This document shows positions 35,716 through 44,913 of a stretch of DNA of 64,000 bases, one piece after another. The stretch comes from Akkermansiaceae bacterium (GTDB lineage: Bacteria; Verrucomicrobiota; Verrucomicrobiia; Verrucomicrobiales; Akkermansiaceae): positions 372,001 to 436,000 of the forward strand of contig CP059069.1 of the NCBI GenBank assembly GCA_017798145.1, given 5' to 3'. Within the stretch, counting starts at the first letter, position 1. The number at the start of each line of letters is the position of its first letter. A model generated the notes under the pieces. It saw only the letters and a program-made list of their open reading frames with translations, was not told the DNA's origin and searched no databases. Both the position numbers and the translations under genes were made by a program.

Positions 35716-38700
35716 TCAATCGAGGTTGAAAATCGAGTTGTGCAGTTCGCGCACCACTGGCTCACCACCGGCACCTTGGAGGCTCATCTTGATGGACATG
35801 CCCCAAGTCGGCGCGAGATCCGGGATACTGAGTGTGACCGACTTACCATCTGCGGAAAGGGTGGCTTTGGAAACCTTCCACTCCCGCTGATTCAGGTGCC
35901 TGGAGCCGTAGTTCGCGGTGCGCTTGAGATCCCATGCTTCGATGGCCCAGGAGGCGGTGGCCTCGGCGGATGTTTTTTCCAGCGGATCGGAAAAGCCTAT
36001 GGTCACGGAGCCGGGCGCGGTCTTGAGGACGACGGGTTGGTGGGCGGGCTTGCCGGTGTAGCGGACGCGATAGAATCCGCCGGGCTGGGAGCGATTACCC
36101 GCCCAGGCATACATGCCGCAGCCGTAGAACTGGCCATCCGCCGGGCTGAAGCGCCCACGCATCACGCCTGTGGGAAACTCCGCGATGGGCAAGGGGCACA
36201 TGCCGCCTTGCTTGCCGGAGCTGGTTTCCTCAAATGGCACTGTGTAGATTTTCCCCGTCCCGTAGGAAAGATTGAGAAGGGATCCGCGCAGGGGCTCCCA
36301 GGCGGAGTTTTCCGGCACCCAGAGCAGCTCCGCAGGCGAGCGATCCATGGCATTCGTGATCCAGCACAGCGGCTGTATCATGGCGCTGTCGGATTCATCG
36401 GTGACGTTGTGGTAGCCGTAGATGTTCCCGTAAAACTCGTCCGGCCCCTTGCCGGTAACCCAGTTGATGCGGTTCTTGGGATTCCAGTGGCCTTCCTGAT
36501 CGGTGACAATGAAGGTGCCATCCGGGTTAAGGCAGACGCCGTTCGCAGCGCGGAATCCGGTGGCCAGGATCTCGGTTTTTTTGCCGTCCTTGCTGACCTT
36601 CAGCAATGTGCCGTGATGTGGTATCACCGCGGGTTTCCCATGGCGGGCGGACTTGGCGTAGTAGAAATTACCAGCCGCATCTGTCTGCAAGCCCATCGCG
36701 AACTCATGGAAATGCTCGGTGACCTGGTGGTCGCTGTTGAAGCTCTCGATGTAATCTGTCTCACGATCCCCATCGAGATCATGCAGCAGGGCGATCATGT
36801 CCCGGCAGCCGACGTAAATTTTCCCGTCCACGATTTTCAGTCCTAGCGGCTGGAAAAGCCCGGCACAAACGCGCTGCCATTTCAACTGGCCCTCCGCCTG
36901 GTCAATTCCATCTACGATCCAGACATCACCGTCCCACGTGCAGATGGCGGCGCTTTTCCCGCCCTCGAAGAAATCGAAGCCGCTGGTGCGCATCCATGAG
37001 TGCCAGGGGTTGTCATCGGTGGCTGGTGTTTCCAGGGTATCCACAGCCCATGCACCCTGTGCGGCATCGGCTTTGATCTCGGTGGTGAGGGTTTTGGTGA
37101 AACGTTTTGAGGCTGGCTCGCCCGGTGCGGCGGGAGCCTGATCTGCAGGGAGAATGGAGACAGCGCCAGATTGAAATCGAAAGCCGATGACGGATGCCTT
37201 GGCGCTGGCCGGGATGATGTGCTCGGTTTTTGTATCCAGCCTGATTTTCAGCCCATGGCTGTGCGGCCCCATGTAAAGCCAGCGGACGAATGCGCCGTCG
37301 CTGGAAAGGCCTGGCACCTCACGGATTTCGCAATCGCCCACCGAGTATCGGATCACCGGAGTTTCCCCCTGCATTTCCATCCCCTTGAACTGCACCCACT
37401 CGCGAGGCAGCGGCCCATATGGCAAGCCATCACGACCGAGGATGCGGAGATCCTTGAAATCGCCTGTCTCCGGATTCGCCCACATCGGCTCATTGGGGAA
37501 AACGAAATCCTTTTCGCCAACGATGCTGGTGTGGGTGCCGTGGGATCCATCGAAGCCGATCCCCTTCCAATCCACGAACTTGTCCCCCGTCCAGGCGGCG
37601 GCGAGGCGCATGGTATCGTGCTCATAGAGCATCCATGCCTTGCCTGCGGAGACCCCGCCCGGTCCGGCATCCACGCGGATGGCGATGCCTTTCTGGGCGA
37701 TGTTCCCCGGCTCCACCTGGAGAGTCCAGAAGAGGGCATTGCCATGATCCTGGATTTTGTAGATGGGCTCTTTTTTCTTTTCCTCCGCTGCTGCCTCGCG
37801 TCTCTGGGTCATCCCGCGTGGCAGCATGGCCAGGTAGGCATCGTCCACAGGGGTGAAATATTCCGGGTTTTTCCCTTCGAGGAACTGCCCGCGCAGATAG
37901 TTGATGACCTCGTATTTCTGCCGGGTGTTGTATTGCGGCATGGGCATCATCTGGCCGTAGCCTTTTTCCAAGGTCTGGAGCATGCGGTAGGGATCGGCTC
38001 CGTTTTTGATCTCGCCGAGGTGGAAACGCGGGGCGGTGGGCAGCGAGCCGGGGTTATCGATCGTGCCGTGGCAGGTGACGCAGAGCTGGTTGTAGATCAC
38101 ATCGCCGCGATCCCATGCCTTCGCATCGTCCCAACCCCGAATGATTTCCGCATGATCCTCCAGTGCGAGCGGCTGGACGAAGGCCTTGCGCAGGAAAAAT
38201 CCCTTGCCCGCCTCAAGCACCGGGCGCACCGCATAACCGGAAACCGCTCCATAGCTCGTCAGCCCGCCGGACACGGGCGCCCAATTCAGATCCGGCGTAT
38301 TCACCTCCCCTTCCCTCCCGCTGGAAAGCAGGGCGATCTCCGCCGCGCCGAGCGCACGCTTCCAATAACGCATCCCGGCGATGGCTCCGCCGAAATCTCC
38401 GCCGAAATCGTCCGCAGCGCTCGCGACCTTGAATACGGAACCCTTGGGATCAGCAGCGGTGAACTTCGCCTTGGAGGCCACCATTTTCCCATCGACGAAA
38501 AGGCTCATCTTGCCGCCTTCCGAGACGAGCACCGCCAAATGATCCTTGCCCGGAACCACGGCGGACTTGGCCTCCAGCGCGCCAACCCAACCGATGTCAA
38601 AGACCAGATTCCCGTTGCGCACAAAGAGAGCCTTCGCATCCGCCACCCACTTGCCGGCGGGCATCGACTTTGAGAAAAGCGTGCCTCCGGCTTCCGTGGC

Positions 38701-39162
38701 GTTGAAGGCGACCATGGCCGTGAAATCCGCATCCAGCCGCAACACATCATCCGATTGCGCCGCATCCGCGATGAAACTCCCGCCGTCCACCTTTACCGCC
38801 CCGAGATCACGCCCTTTGCCTAAGATTTTCCCGCCATCCCCCACCCGCAGGTGAGGCTTGCTGCCCGCACAATGCTCGTAGGCGATCTCGAGTTTCTTCC
38901 CCTTCCCTACCGGAAGTTTTATCGCCTCCCCGTCACCGAGGAGAATGCGTGATCCACCATCCGAATCGTAATCGAGCACCATGCGGAAATTCGAATAGCT
39001 TTCCGCCGCCTCCACCCTGCCGCTGATTTGACCCTCGCCGAAAACCGGAGTCATCGTCTCCTCGATGGGTACGGAGGTGGGTGGCAGCGTCTCCTGAGCC
39101 AGCGCGGGAAATGCCAAAAGGAAAAAGTGTAGGCCTAGGATTTGCTCGATGCGTCTTTTCAT
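35716..39162 (-). CDS. Secreted LamG / cytochrome c / DUF6797 / beta-propeller protein
   Basis: A 1148-residue exported protein. Signal peptide about 1-22 (FPALAQ), LamG/concanavalin-like domain around 120-280 (ALFVRNGNLVFDIGW, MRYWKRALGAAEIALL), haem c at about 359-363 (CVTCH) with MMPMPQYNT as probable Met ligand, a DUF6797 domain around 450-640 (NALFWTLQVEPGNIAQKGIA), then a sorbosone/glucose-dehydrogenase-like propeller around 700-1060 (GDVWIVDGIDQ, TGFRAANGVCLNPDGTFIV). The combination suggests binding of a glycan, oxidation at the propeller and electron transfer to the haem; this is inferred from domains. It heads a tight run with the peptidase (30 bases) and sulfatase. Confidence 0.87.
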   Translation of the reverse strand: MKRRIEQILGLHFFLLAFPALAQETLPPTSVPIEETMTPVFGEGQISGRVEAAESYSNFRMVLDYDSDGGSRILLGDGEAIKLPVGKGKKLEIAYEHCAGSKPHLRVGDGGKILGKGRDLGAVKVDGGSFIADAAQSDDVLRLDADFTAMVAFNATEAGGTLFSKSMPAGKWVADAKALFVRNGNLVFDIGWVGALEAKSAVVPGKDHLAVLVSEGGKMSLFVDGKMVASKAKFTAADPKGSVFKVASAADDFGGDFGGAIAGMRYWKRALGAAEIALLSSGREGEVNTPDLNWAPVSGGLTSYGAVSGYAVRPVLEAGKGFFLRKAFVQPLALEDHAEIIRGWDDAKAWDRGDVIYNQLCVTCHGTIDNPGSLPTAPRFHLGEIKNGADPYRMLQTLEKGYGQMMPMPQYNTRQKYEVINYLRGQFLEGKNPEYFTPVDDAYLAMLPRGMTQRREAAAEEKKKEPIYKIQDHGNALFWTLQVEPGNIAQKGIAIRVDAGPGGVSAGKAWMLYEHDTMRLAAAWTGDKFVDWKGIGFDGSHGTHTSIVGEKDFVFPNEPMWANPETGDFKDLRILGRDGLPYGPLPREWVQFKGMEMQGETPVIRYSVGDCEIREVPGLSSDGAFVRWLYMGPHSHGLKIRLDTKTEHIIPASAKASVIGFRFQSGAVSILPADQAPAAPGEPASKRFTKTLTTEIKADAAQGAWAVDTLETPATDDNPWHSWMRTSGFDFFEGGKSAAICTWDGDVWIVDGIDQAEGQLKWQRVCAGLFQPLGLKIVDGKIYVGCRDMIALLHDLDGDRETDYIESFNSDHQVTEHFHEFAMGLQTDAAGNFYYAKSARHGKPAVIPHHGTLLKVSKDGKKTEILATGFRAANGVCLNPDGTFIVTDQEGHWNPKNRINWVTGKGPDEFYGNIYGYHNVTDESDSAMIQPLCWITNAMDRSPAELLWVPENSAWEPLRGSLLNLSYGTGKIYTVPFEETSSGKQGGMCPLPIAEFPTGVMRGRFSPADGQFYGCGMYAWAGNRSQPGGFYRVRYTGKPAHQPVVLKTAPGSVTIGFSDPLEKTSAEATASWAIEAWDLKRTANYGSRHLNQREWKVSKATLSADGKSVTLSIPDLAPTWGMSIKMSLQGAGGEPVVRELHNSIFNLD

Positions 39163-39456
39163 GGCGTGCTTTGCGGATGCGCTTGAAGATACCCGTCATC
39201 CCCGTTTCGGCAAGGAGTTCGGAACCGAAGCAATTTACATCATCCTTACTTTATGACGCTCAAGGCACATAGTCCCTGATCGTATGGAGCCTCAGCCGCT
39301 TGGTCGATGGATTTGCCAACGAGCGGGCGGGCGAGGAGTCCGGCGGCGGGCAGGCATCCGACAAGCGCGGTGGCGTGCGCGGGGGCTACCATGGGCGGAA
39401 GGTAGCGTTGGGTATTGCGCCGGAATTTCGATCCAGCCAAGCCCTCGGAATTTTCT
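39163..39456. other. Intergenic region, no gene seen
   Basis: These 294 bases lie upstream of the DUF6797 gene and downstream of the 248-residue secreted protein. A short minus-strand open frame crosses it (39246-39542) but overlaps the end of the coding gene, lacks a ribosome site and reads low-complexity sequence. The promoter of the DUF6797 run is expected between about 39165 and 39240. Confidence 0.4.
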
Positions 39457-40203
39457 TCACCGGAAATCACGGTAGAAGTAAACCTTTGGATGTTTTCCAC
39501 CGGTATCCTGGATGAAACCAAGATGCCTGCTCTTGGCGTCATGCCACCAACTCTGCTCAGTCATCCTCTGGAGTTCTCCCTCACCGTTTAATTGATAGGA
39601 AAATTCCGCCCTGTAATAGCCACTATCGGGCAGCGGAGCCTTGGAAACCGTCTGGCCCTCGGGAGCGATGGTCATTCTAGCTCCTTCCAAGTCAGCTTCA
39701 ATCCGATGCTCCGTGAGATTGATCCACAAAGTTTCCCCGGGCTTGAGTTTGCCCTCGCCTGCATCGATCAGCTTCAATGCCAGCGGCAGGCATTTGTTCG
39801 ACTTGTCCTCGCTGACGAGAATGTAGAAATCATCGATATTTTCCGGGACTTTGAGTTCCGGCGCGCCATGGGGCAGATCCTCGGGCATTTTTGCTTCGGA
39901 TGGCAGCATCTTGACAACGATGTCCCCAGCAGGCAATTCGACCACCTCGGAGAAGCTCATGTTCGGAAGGGTGACCCGCTGGCTTTCCTTGCCGTCGAAC
40001 AGGTAGGCGAATTTCGGGGCATCGTTGGGGCGTTCCGGGAAAACGATGCGGCAGGTGCGCTCCGCTTGGGCGGGGAAGGCAAACCCCAGTAGCGACAAGG
40101 CAGCAAGAAGACACAACCTAACAAGGCTTTGCCATGGGGTGGCGGCGCGCTTGGATGGGGAAAGGAAACGCGACGGCTCGGGTTGGTATCTGATCCTATA
40201 CAT
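39457..40203 (-). CDS. Secreted protein, paralogue 2 of a duplicated pair beside Verru_Chthon A
   Basis: A 248-residue protein with a basic leader and hydrophobic signal (RLCLLAALSLLGFAFPAQAE). The mature part shares long stretches with its upstream neighbour: RTCRIVFPERPNDAPK, VTLPNMSFSEVVELPAGD, DDFYILVSEDKSN, KPGETLWINLTEHRI, and the end WWHDAKSRHLGFIQDTGGKHPKVYFYRDFR. I do not recognise a named family. Beta-rich and probably periplasmic. It starts 29 bases after its paralogue and forms the end of the run beginning with the Verru_Chthon A gene, so a role with that envelope protein is likely but not shown. Confidence 0.78.
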   Translation of the reverse strand: MYRIRYQPEPSRFLSPSKRAATPWQSLVRLCLLAALSLLGFAFPAQAERTCRIVFPERPNDAPKFAYLFDGKESQRVTLPNMSFSEVVELPAGDIVVKMLPSEAKMPEDLPHGAPELKVPENIDDFYILVSEDKSNKCLPLALKLIDAGEGKLKPGETLWINLTEHRIEADLEGARMTIAPEGQTVSKAPLPDSGYYRAEFSYQLNGEGELQRMTEQSWWHDAKSRHLGFIQDTGGKHPKVYFYRDFR

Positions 40204-40232
40204 TCCTTTCCTGGTTTCGCGTTGGCAACTTC

Positions 40233-40946
40233 TTATTCGGGCTCCCGGCGAACCTCCTCGGCGTCCTTTGACCTGAAATCGCGATAGAAATATATTTTCG
40301 GAAGCTTGCCGCCGGTGTTCACCATGAAACCGATGTGCCTGCTTTCGTTGTCATGCCACCATTGTTGTTCCGTGATCCTCTGAAACTCCCCGATCCCATC
40401 CGGCTGGTATGCGAACTCCGCACTGTAGTAGCTGCTCTTCTCCACCGGGCTTTCCGATACCATGCGGCCATTCGGCTCCACCGACATCCTGCTTTGCCCC
40501 AGCTTGGCCACGATCCGGTGACCCGTAAGATTGAACCACAGCGTCTGTCCGGGCTTGAACTTGCCACCTCCCGTATCGACCCGGTTCAAGCGCACCGGCA
40601 CTTCGCTGTTCGTGGGATCCGGGCTTACGAGGATATAGAAATCCCCGATGCTCTCGGGAACCTTGAGCTTCGGGGCGCCGGGCGGAAGGTTTTCAGGATC
40701 CGTGATTTCAGCGGATGTCATCAGGATCGTCAGCTCGCCCGGCGGCAGCTCGATGACTTCCGAGAAATTCATGCTTGGCAGGGTGACTTGCCGGCTTTTC
40801 TTCCCATCGAAGATATAGGCGGATTTCGGAGCGTCGTTGGGTCGCTCCGGGAAAACGATGCGGCAGGTGCGCCTGCCCGCCGACTCAGCACCGGCGTTGT
40901 GCGCCAGGCCGATCGCAGCGACGGCCAAGATCGAAAGAAGTCTCAT
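40233..40946 (-). CDS. Secreted protein, paralogue 1 of a duplicated pair beside Verru_Chthon A
   Basis: A 237-residue exported protein when read from ATG 40946 (MRLLSILAVAAIGLAHNAGA signal); an ATG seven codons upstream at 40967 overlaps the end of the 1270-residue gene and is the alternative. The mature sequence (RTCRIVFPERPNDAPKSAYI, VTLPSMNFSEVIELPPGE, DFYILVSPDPTN, WWHDNESRHIGFMVNTGGKLP) is clearly homologous to the next gene. No catalytic motif is seen. The pair has arisen by tandem duplication and has diverged, keeping the start and end blocks best. Function unknown. Confidence 0.78.
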   Translation of the reverse strand: MRLLSILAVAAIGLAHNAGAESAGRRTCRIVFPERPNDAPKSAYIFDGKKSRQVTLPSMNFSEVIELPPGELTILMTSAEITDPENLPPGAPKLKVPESIGDFYILVSPDPTNSEVPVRLNRVDTGGGKFKPGQTLWFNLTGHRIVAKLGQSRMSVEPNGRMVSESPVEKSSYYSAEFAYQPDGIGEFQRITEQQWWHDNESRHIGFMVNTGGKLPKIYFYRDFRSKDAEEVRREPE

Positions 40947-40963
40947 GTGGTGGAACCCGCTTG

Positions 40964-43900
40964 TCATACCTCATCGTGATTGAGCCATCTGAAGGAGACA
41001 ATTTCATACCTCCTGCCAAACAATACGTTGATGGGTGCCACAGGGGCATCGACGGAATCGGGGGGATCGGTTTCATCGCAGAAATTGCGTGTCCGCTTCA
41101 CCACAGCCTCGCACCAGGCGGTGGCGATGACATTGCCTTTGCCATCCCTGGCATCACCATAGCTGCGTATCGTAAAGGTATCGTCCCGTGCGCTCAAAAC
41201 CGGGGCAAGCGGTCGGAGGATGTCCGCCTGCCGGATCCAGCCCGGTACACCGTATGCACTGCTGCCCTCGGCGGCCTCCGGAAACTCGTAGCTGACACCC
41301 TGCATTTTTTGATCGCTGGGAGACATGGTCCTGTCCGAAAGCGAATTCGCAGGATTGCGCAGCACTTTCATCGGATCTTCGCCCATGCGATCGATCGCGG
41401 CCTGCACGGCGCCCGCAAGGGCAAGATCCTTGTTGGTGCCCAGCTGGCGGTTCACGAATTCCGACAGGCTTAGGAACGGCCCCCTGAGGCGCACTTGCTC
41501 CACGATCTTTTTGGCCAGATCCTCGATCTGCGCATCGTTCAGGCTCCTGAAACCCGTGAATTCGGATGCATTTGCCGCCTGGCCGCCGATTGCCGCACCG
41601 CTGCCTGCCTCGACGTCGGAAGCCACCGCGCCTCGCGTCACCGGGTGGTCGCCGACCGGGTTGATGGCTTGGATGACGCTTTTCCCGTAAAGAGCGATTT
41701 CCTCCAGGCTCTTGGCGTGCCCCAACATCGCTTTCCAGGCATCGACCGAGGTCGAGTTCACGTTGAACATCCCGTCCACCTCGATGCGCGATCCAACCTT
41801 CATCCAGCCGTCCGGGCTGTTGATCACTTCCTTGACCCGCGTTGTTGCCAGCGAACTCGACAGGTTCGAGTCCTCGGGAATGGGCTGGTAGGATCGGTTC
41901 GAAAGTTTCTCAGTCCCGGTGAGGAAATCCCTGTAGGTTGTATCGATGTTCTTGGCGATTGCACCCCCAAGCACCTGCGGCTGCGGCGCGATCGAGGAAA
42001 CGAACCAGTCGTCGAAGAGAAGGTGGTTCGCGCAATAGGCATCGTCGTGAATCAGGTTCGTGGCGATGCTGTTGGGCGAAAGGGTGGAAGGCACGATCCT
42101 GTCCTTGGGGATCAGCGGGCTGGCGTCGCTGTTGCCGATCAGGTTCATATGTTGCGGCGGATAGGGGTTGTTGCCGCGCGGGTTCCAGCCGTTGAGCTCG
42201 ACAAGCGAGGCCATCGGGCGAAGCGGGATATTCACCATCACGAGCCGGGAAAGGCCGTCGCCGCTGTGGTAGCCCGTGGCGATGTAGCCCTCGGAGGCAC
42301 TCAGGTTTGGTGTGATCGTCGAGCCTATGCTGAGTGAGTGGTAGGCGAAGTCGAAGGTGTTGTTAGCGGGATGGTCCTTTGGCATGCCGCTTTCCGGTTC
42401 GCTCAAGACCATGGCAGCCAACGCGTTGTTCTGGATCACTCCCTTCGTGGGGCGGTTCTGCTTGGTCCCTGGTGCGCTGCCGATCGAGATGCGGGGCCCG
42501 AAGCTCATCGAATAGATCGGTATCCACGATCCGGAGGCGAGTTCCGCCACGGAATATCCGACCTCATCCACCTCGTCGGGGGGCCAGTATTTGTCTCCCT
42601 CGCTCGCTGTTGCGAGGGCGGTGATGTTATGGAGTTCCTCACCGATGCCCGATGGCAACACCGCCGTTCCACCGAAGTGGGAACTGCCGTCACCGAAAGA
42701 CAGCGAAAATCCATATCCCGGAGCCCGGTCCCGGTATGGCTGCGTGAGCCTGTCGTTCCGGAAGAGGAACCAGTAGTTCCTGGTTCCAAGGAGATTCGAT
42801 GAGAGATCGAAATCCCGCCCCACGATGTCGGTCGGCCTGTAACCCTCCCTCATCCTGAATGCGCCACCCCCGAAACCGTAGCCGTTGTCGAGCCACTCCG
42901 GAGAAAACAGTTTCACTTCGCCCGGTTTGAAGGTGAGCGTCCCTTCAGGCAGCCATAGCGCCCAGGTTCGCAGATCCCTCCATATCTGTGTAGATCCGAA
43001 TTTGGCCACGTTGCCCGGCAACTGGTTATCGTATGGATTTGCAAAGTTGTTGGGCCAATCGAGAGTCTGGAAGTTGCCGTTGGTCAGGAGCCTGTATTGT
43101 GTGGAGGGGACGGCATCGGGGTTCGGAAAAGTGCTCTTGTCGACGATCGCCATGGCACCCGGCAGACCCCGACGCCAGCCAACCCCTAGGAAATTCTGTT
43201 GGGTGTTGGTGCCTTGGCCTCCGTTCAGCGTACCGCTGATCTTGTGCTCCAAGGTGACGTTGTAAGGGTTCCAAAGGGTGAAGAACGGAACGAACATCAT
43301 CCTCATCTGGTATTTTTTCGGATTTTGGTTGAGTCGTGCGGGATCCTCCCTGGCCATTACGTAGACGATGACCTGAAACCTTGCGATCTGTGGATGCAGC
43401 CTCTGGCTGTGCTTGTGGTTGTACACTTCGAGCGCCTTGATTGCGGAGGCGCTTTGCTTGGCGATTTTATCCCAGACGAAGGGTGATTTCACTTCTCCGT
43501 AATCACCGGAAAAACCCTGGTAGGCGGTGGCAAAGCTTTTGAGGGATTCCCATGAAGCGGCTGCCGCGTGGTATGTGCCAGGCTGCAGGTAGCCCAGAAT
43601 CACCGAATATTCGCTCCATGGATAGAGATTCGATTGCGGTGGGGTCGCTGCAGTGATGGCGCTCGCGGTGCTTGCGGCGACGGATGCATTTGGCCGAACA
43701 GGCTTGGGCACTTGGGTGGTCTTTCCAGCCTCAGGCGTCAACCGGAACAGCGGGAGTCTGCCGCCGGGATAGGAGGCATAGATGTTGTCCCATTTCTCCG
43801 TCAGTATCGACAGATCCTTGCGCCAGCCGCCGGTCGCGGTGTTGGTCAGCAAACCCACCGAGCTGATGGAGAGATCGTGGAAGCTCTGGTGGGGGTTCTT

Positions 43901-44776
43901 GGCGTTGCCGCCGGTGATGAGTTCGGTGCTATCGAGCGTGATGGCTCTGCTTGCGGCTCCTTTCGTGGCGATGGTCGGACTGTATGGTTCGGGGTTGGCT
44001 GCGAGCGAGTCCAGGCCGAAGACCCCGGCATTCGGGACAAGATGGCTCTGCCCCATCTCCACCAAGCCTGCAACGCCGTTCGGCCGCGGCTTGTGCGGTT
44101 GGAGCAAGCGGGCTTTCTGGTTTTCCGGGCTGACCCACCAAGCGTAGCCGCCCGTTTCGTTCTTCACGAGCTGTGGTTTCACATGGATCTGTCCGGGCTT
44201 CGACCCCAGGGTGCCGGCCGCCAGCAGCGGCACTGTACCTGCCGTGGCCTCCTTGGAAACCAGAGCTGAGGGAGAGGGTGATGAAGGTGACGTCCCGGCC
44301 TCAGCGCCGGAAACAAGCCAGGAGATGAAGCGTCCCCCGGCTTGCTGGCCGGATTTTGTCTTCGAGCTGTAATCCGGCTTGAGCGGGCGTCCCGTGTCAT
44401 CGTGATCCGTCCCCTCCCAGCTTCTCCACACCCCTGTGAGGGGCGGTGCTGCTGGATCGATGAGACTTGCCTGCGCCGTAACGCGCGTATCCGCCCCCGT
44501 ATGCCTCTGCAGCTCACCGATCGCCAGCATCAGCGCCATGCGTGCGTTCGCCCTCGCCTCCGACATCGCTGAGCCCTGGGCTGAACTGCGCAAAGAAATA
44601 CTGGAGATCGAAAGCATCCCCAAGGCCAGGATTCCCAGCAGAACCATGAGCATGAGGGTCGCAACGAGGGCGAAGCCCCTAACTCTGGATGCCCGGTCGG
44701 AGTGGGAGTGGTTTTTCACGAAATCGAATGGGGTTTTAATAGCAAGAAATTTACCGTATGCACATTGTGAACTCAT
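40964..44776 (-). CDS. Verru_Chthon cassette protein A homologue (giant pseudopilin/PilX-like envelope protein)
   Basis: A 1270-residue protein. RGFALVATLMLMVLLGILALGMLSISSISLR resembles the N-terminal helix of PilX/GspK-type minor pilins (no Glu at position 5), followed by SEARANARMALMLAIGELQRHTGADTRVTA, the signature of Verru_Chthon cassette protein A. The body is long and beta-rich (WSEYSVILGYLQPGTYHAAA, AVVKRTRNFCDETD near the end). A GTG at 44719 (KNHSHSDRASRVRG leader) is a plausible shorter start. The family is found in multi-gene cassettes with smaller pseudopilins; here B-D partners are missing and two unrelated-looking paralogues follow. Likely an inner-membrane-anchored component of a secretion pseudopilus or surface structure. 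Confidence 0.85.
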   Translation of the reverse strand: MSSQCAYGKFLAIKTPFDFVKNHSHSDRASRVRGFALVATLMLMVLLGILALGMLSISSISLRSSAQGSAMSEARANARMALMLAIGELQRHTGADTRVTAQASLIDPAAPPLTGVWRSWEGTDHDDTGRPLKPDYSSKTKSGQQAGGRFISWLVSGAEAGTSPSSPSPSALVSKEATAGTVPLLAAGTLGSKPGQIHVKPQLVKNETGGYAWWVSPENQKARLLQPHKPRPNGVAGLVEMGQSHLVPNAGVFGLDSLAANPEPYSPTIATKGAASRAITLDSTELITGGNAKNPHQSFHDLSISSVGLLTNTATGGWRKDLSILTEKWDNIYASYPGGRLPLFRLTPEAGKTTQVPKPVRPNASVAASTASAITAATPPQSNLYPWSEYSVILGYLQPGTYHAAAASWESLKSFATAYQGFSGDYGEVKSPFVWDKIAKQSASAIKALEVYNHKHSQRLHPQIARFQVIVYVMAREDPARLNQNPKKYQMRMMFVPFFTLWNPYNVTLEHKISGTLNGGQGTNTQQNFLGVGWRRGLPGAMAIVDKSTFPNPDAVPSTQYRLLTNGNFQTLDWPNNFANPYDNQLPGNVAKFGSTQIWRDLRTWALWLPEGTLTFKPGEVKLFSPEWLDNGYGFGGGAFRMREGYRPTDIVGRDFDLSSNLLGTRNYWFLFRNDRLTQPYRDRAPGYGFSLSFGDGSSHFGGTAVLPSGIGEELHNITALATASEGDKYWPPDEVDEVGYSVAELASGSWIPIYSMSFGPRISIGSAPGTKQNRPTKGVIQNNALAAMVLSEPESGMPKDHPANNTFDFAYHSLSIGSTITPNLSASEGYIATGYHSGDGLSRLVMVNIPLRPMASLVELNGWNPRGNNPYPPQHMNLIGNSDASPLIPKDRIVPSTLSPNSIATNLIHDDAYCANHLLFDDWFVSSIAPQPQVLGGAIAKNIDTTYRDFLTGTEKLSNRSYQPIPEDSNLSSSLATTRVKEVINSPDGWMKVGSRIEVDGMFNVNSTSVDAWKAMLGHAKSLEEIALYGKSVIQAINPVGDHPVTRGAVASDVEAGSGAAIGGQAANASEFTGFRSLNDAQIEDLAKKIVEQVRLRGPFLSLSEFVNRQLGTNKDLALAGAVQAAIDRMGEDPMKVLRNPANSLSDRTMSPSDQKMQGVSYEFPEAAEGSSAYGVPGWIRQADILRPLAPVLSARDDTFTIRSYGDARDGKGNVIATAWCEAVVKRTRNFCDETDPPDSVDAPVAPINVLFGRRYEIVSFRWLNHDEV

Positions 44777-44803
44777 TTTCTCGGAAAATCCACCAGATAA
44801 TCC

Positions 44804-44828
44804 CGCGTAATAACGGTATTATTTCGCG
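44804..44828 (-). promoter_or_regulatory. AT-rich imperfect palindrome upstream of the Verru_Chthon A gene
   Basis: CGCGTAATAAC-GGT-ATTATTTCGCG: nine of eleven positions pair across the centre. It sits 28 bases before the ATG at 44776, in the only AT-rich stretch of this region, so it may be an operator. No known regulator motif is matched. Confidence 0.3.
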
Positions 44829-44867
44829 CATTTACGTCATACAAAAGGCCGTCCCGAAGGATGCACC

Positions 44868-44891
44868 GGCTCCGGGTCTATCCCCGGAACC
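44868..44891 (-). terminator. Possible terminator behind the cytochrome-propeller gene
   Basis: GGTTCCGGG and CCCGGAGCC pair (one G-T) on the minus strand 22 bases after the stop at 44914. No direct T run follows; a CCTTTTG lies some 20 bases on. It would separate the 49693-44914 run from the Verru_Chthon A run. Confidence 0.35.
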
Positions 44892-44913
44892 TTTGCCCTG
44901 CCTCATTTCCGGA

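Noticed and set aside
39246-39542. 98-codon minus-strand frame ending in an intergenic region
   Set aside because: Overlaps the end of a well-supported secreted protein gene in another frame and has no ribosome site.
40964-44776. Verru_Chthon A gene considered as a GspK of a type II secretion system
   Set aside because: Only the N-terminal helix is similar; length and body differ and no gsp genes are near.
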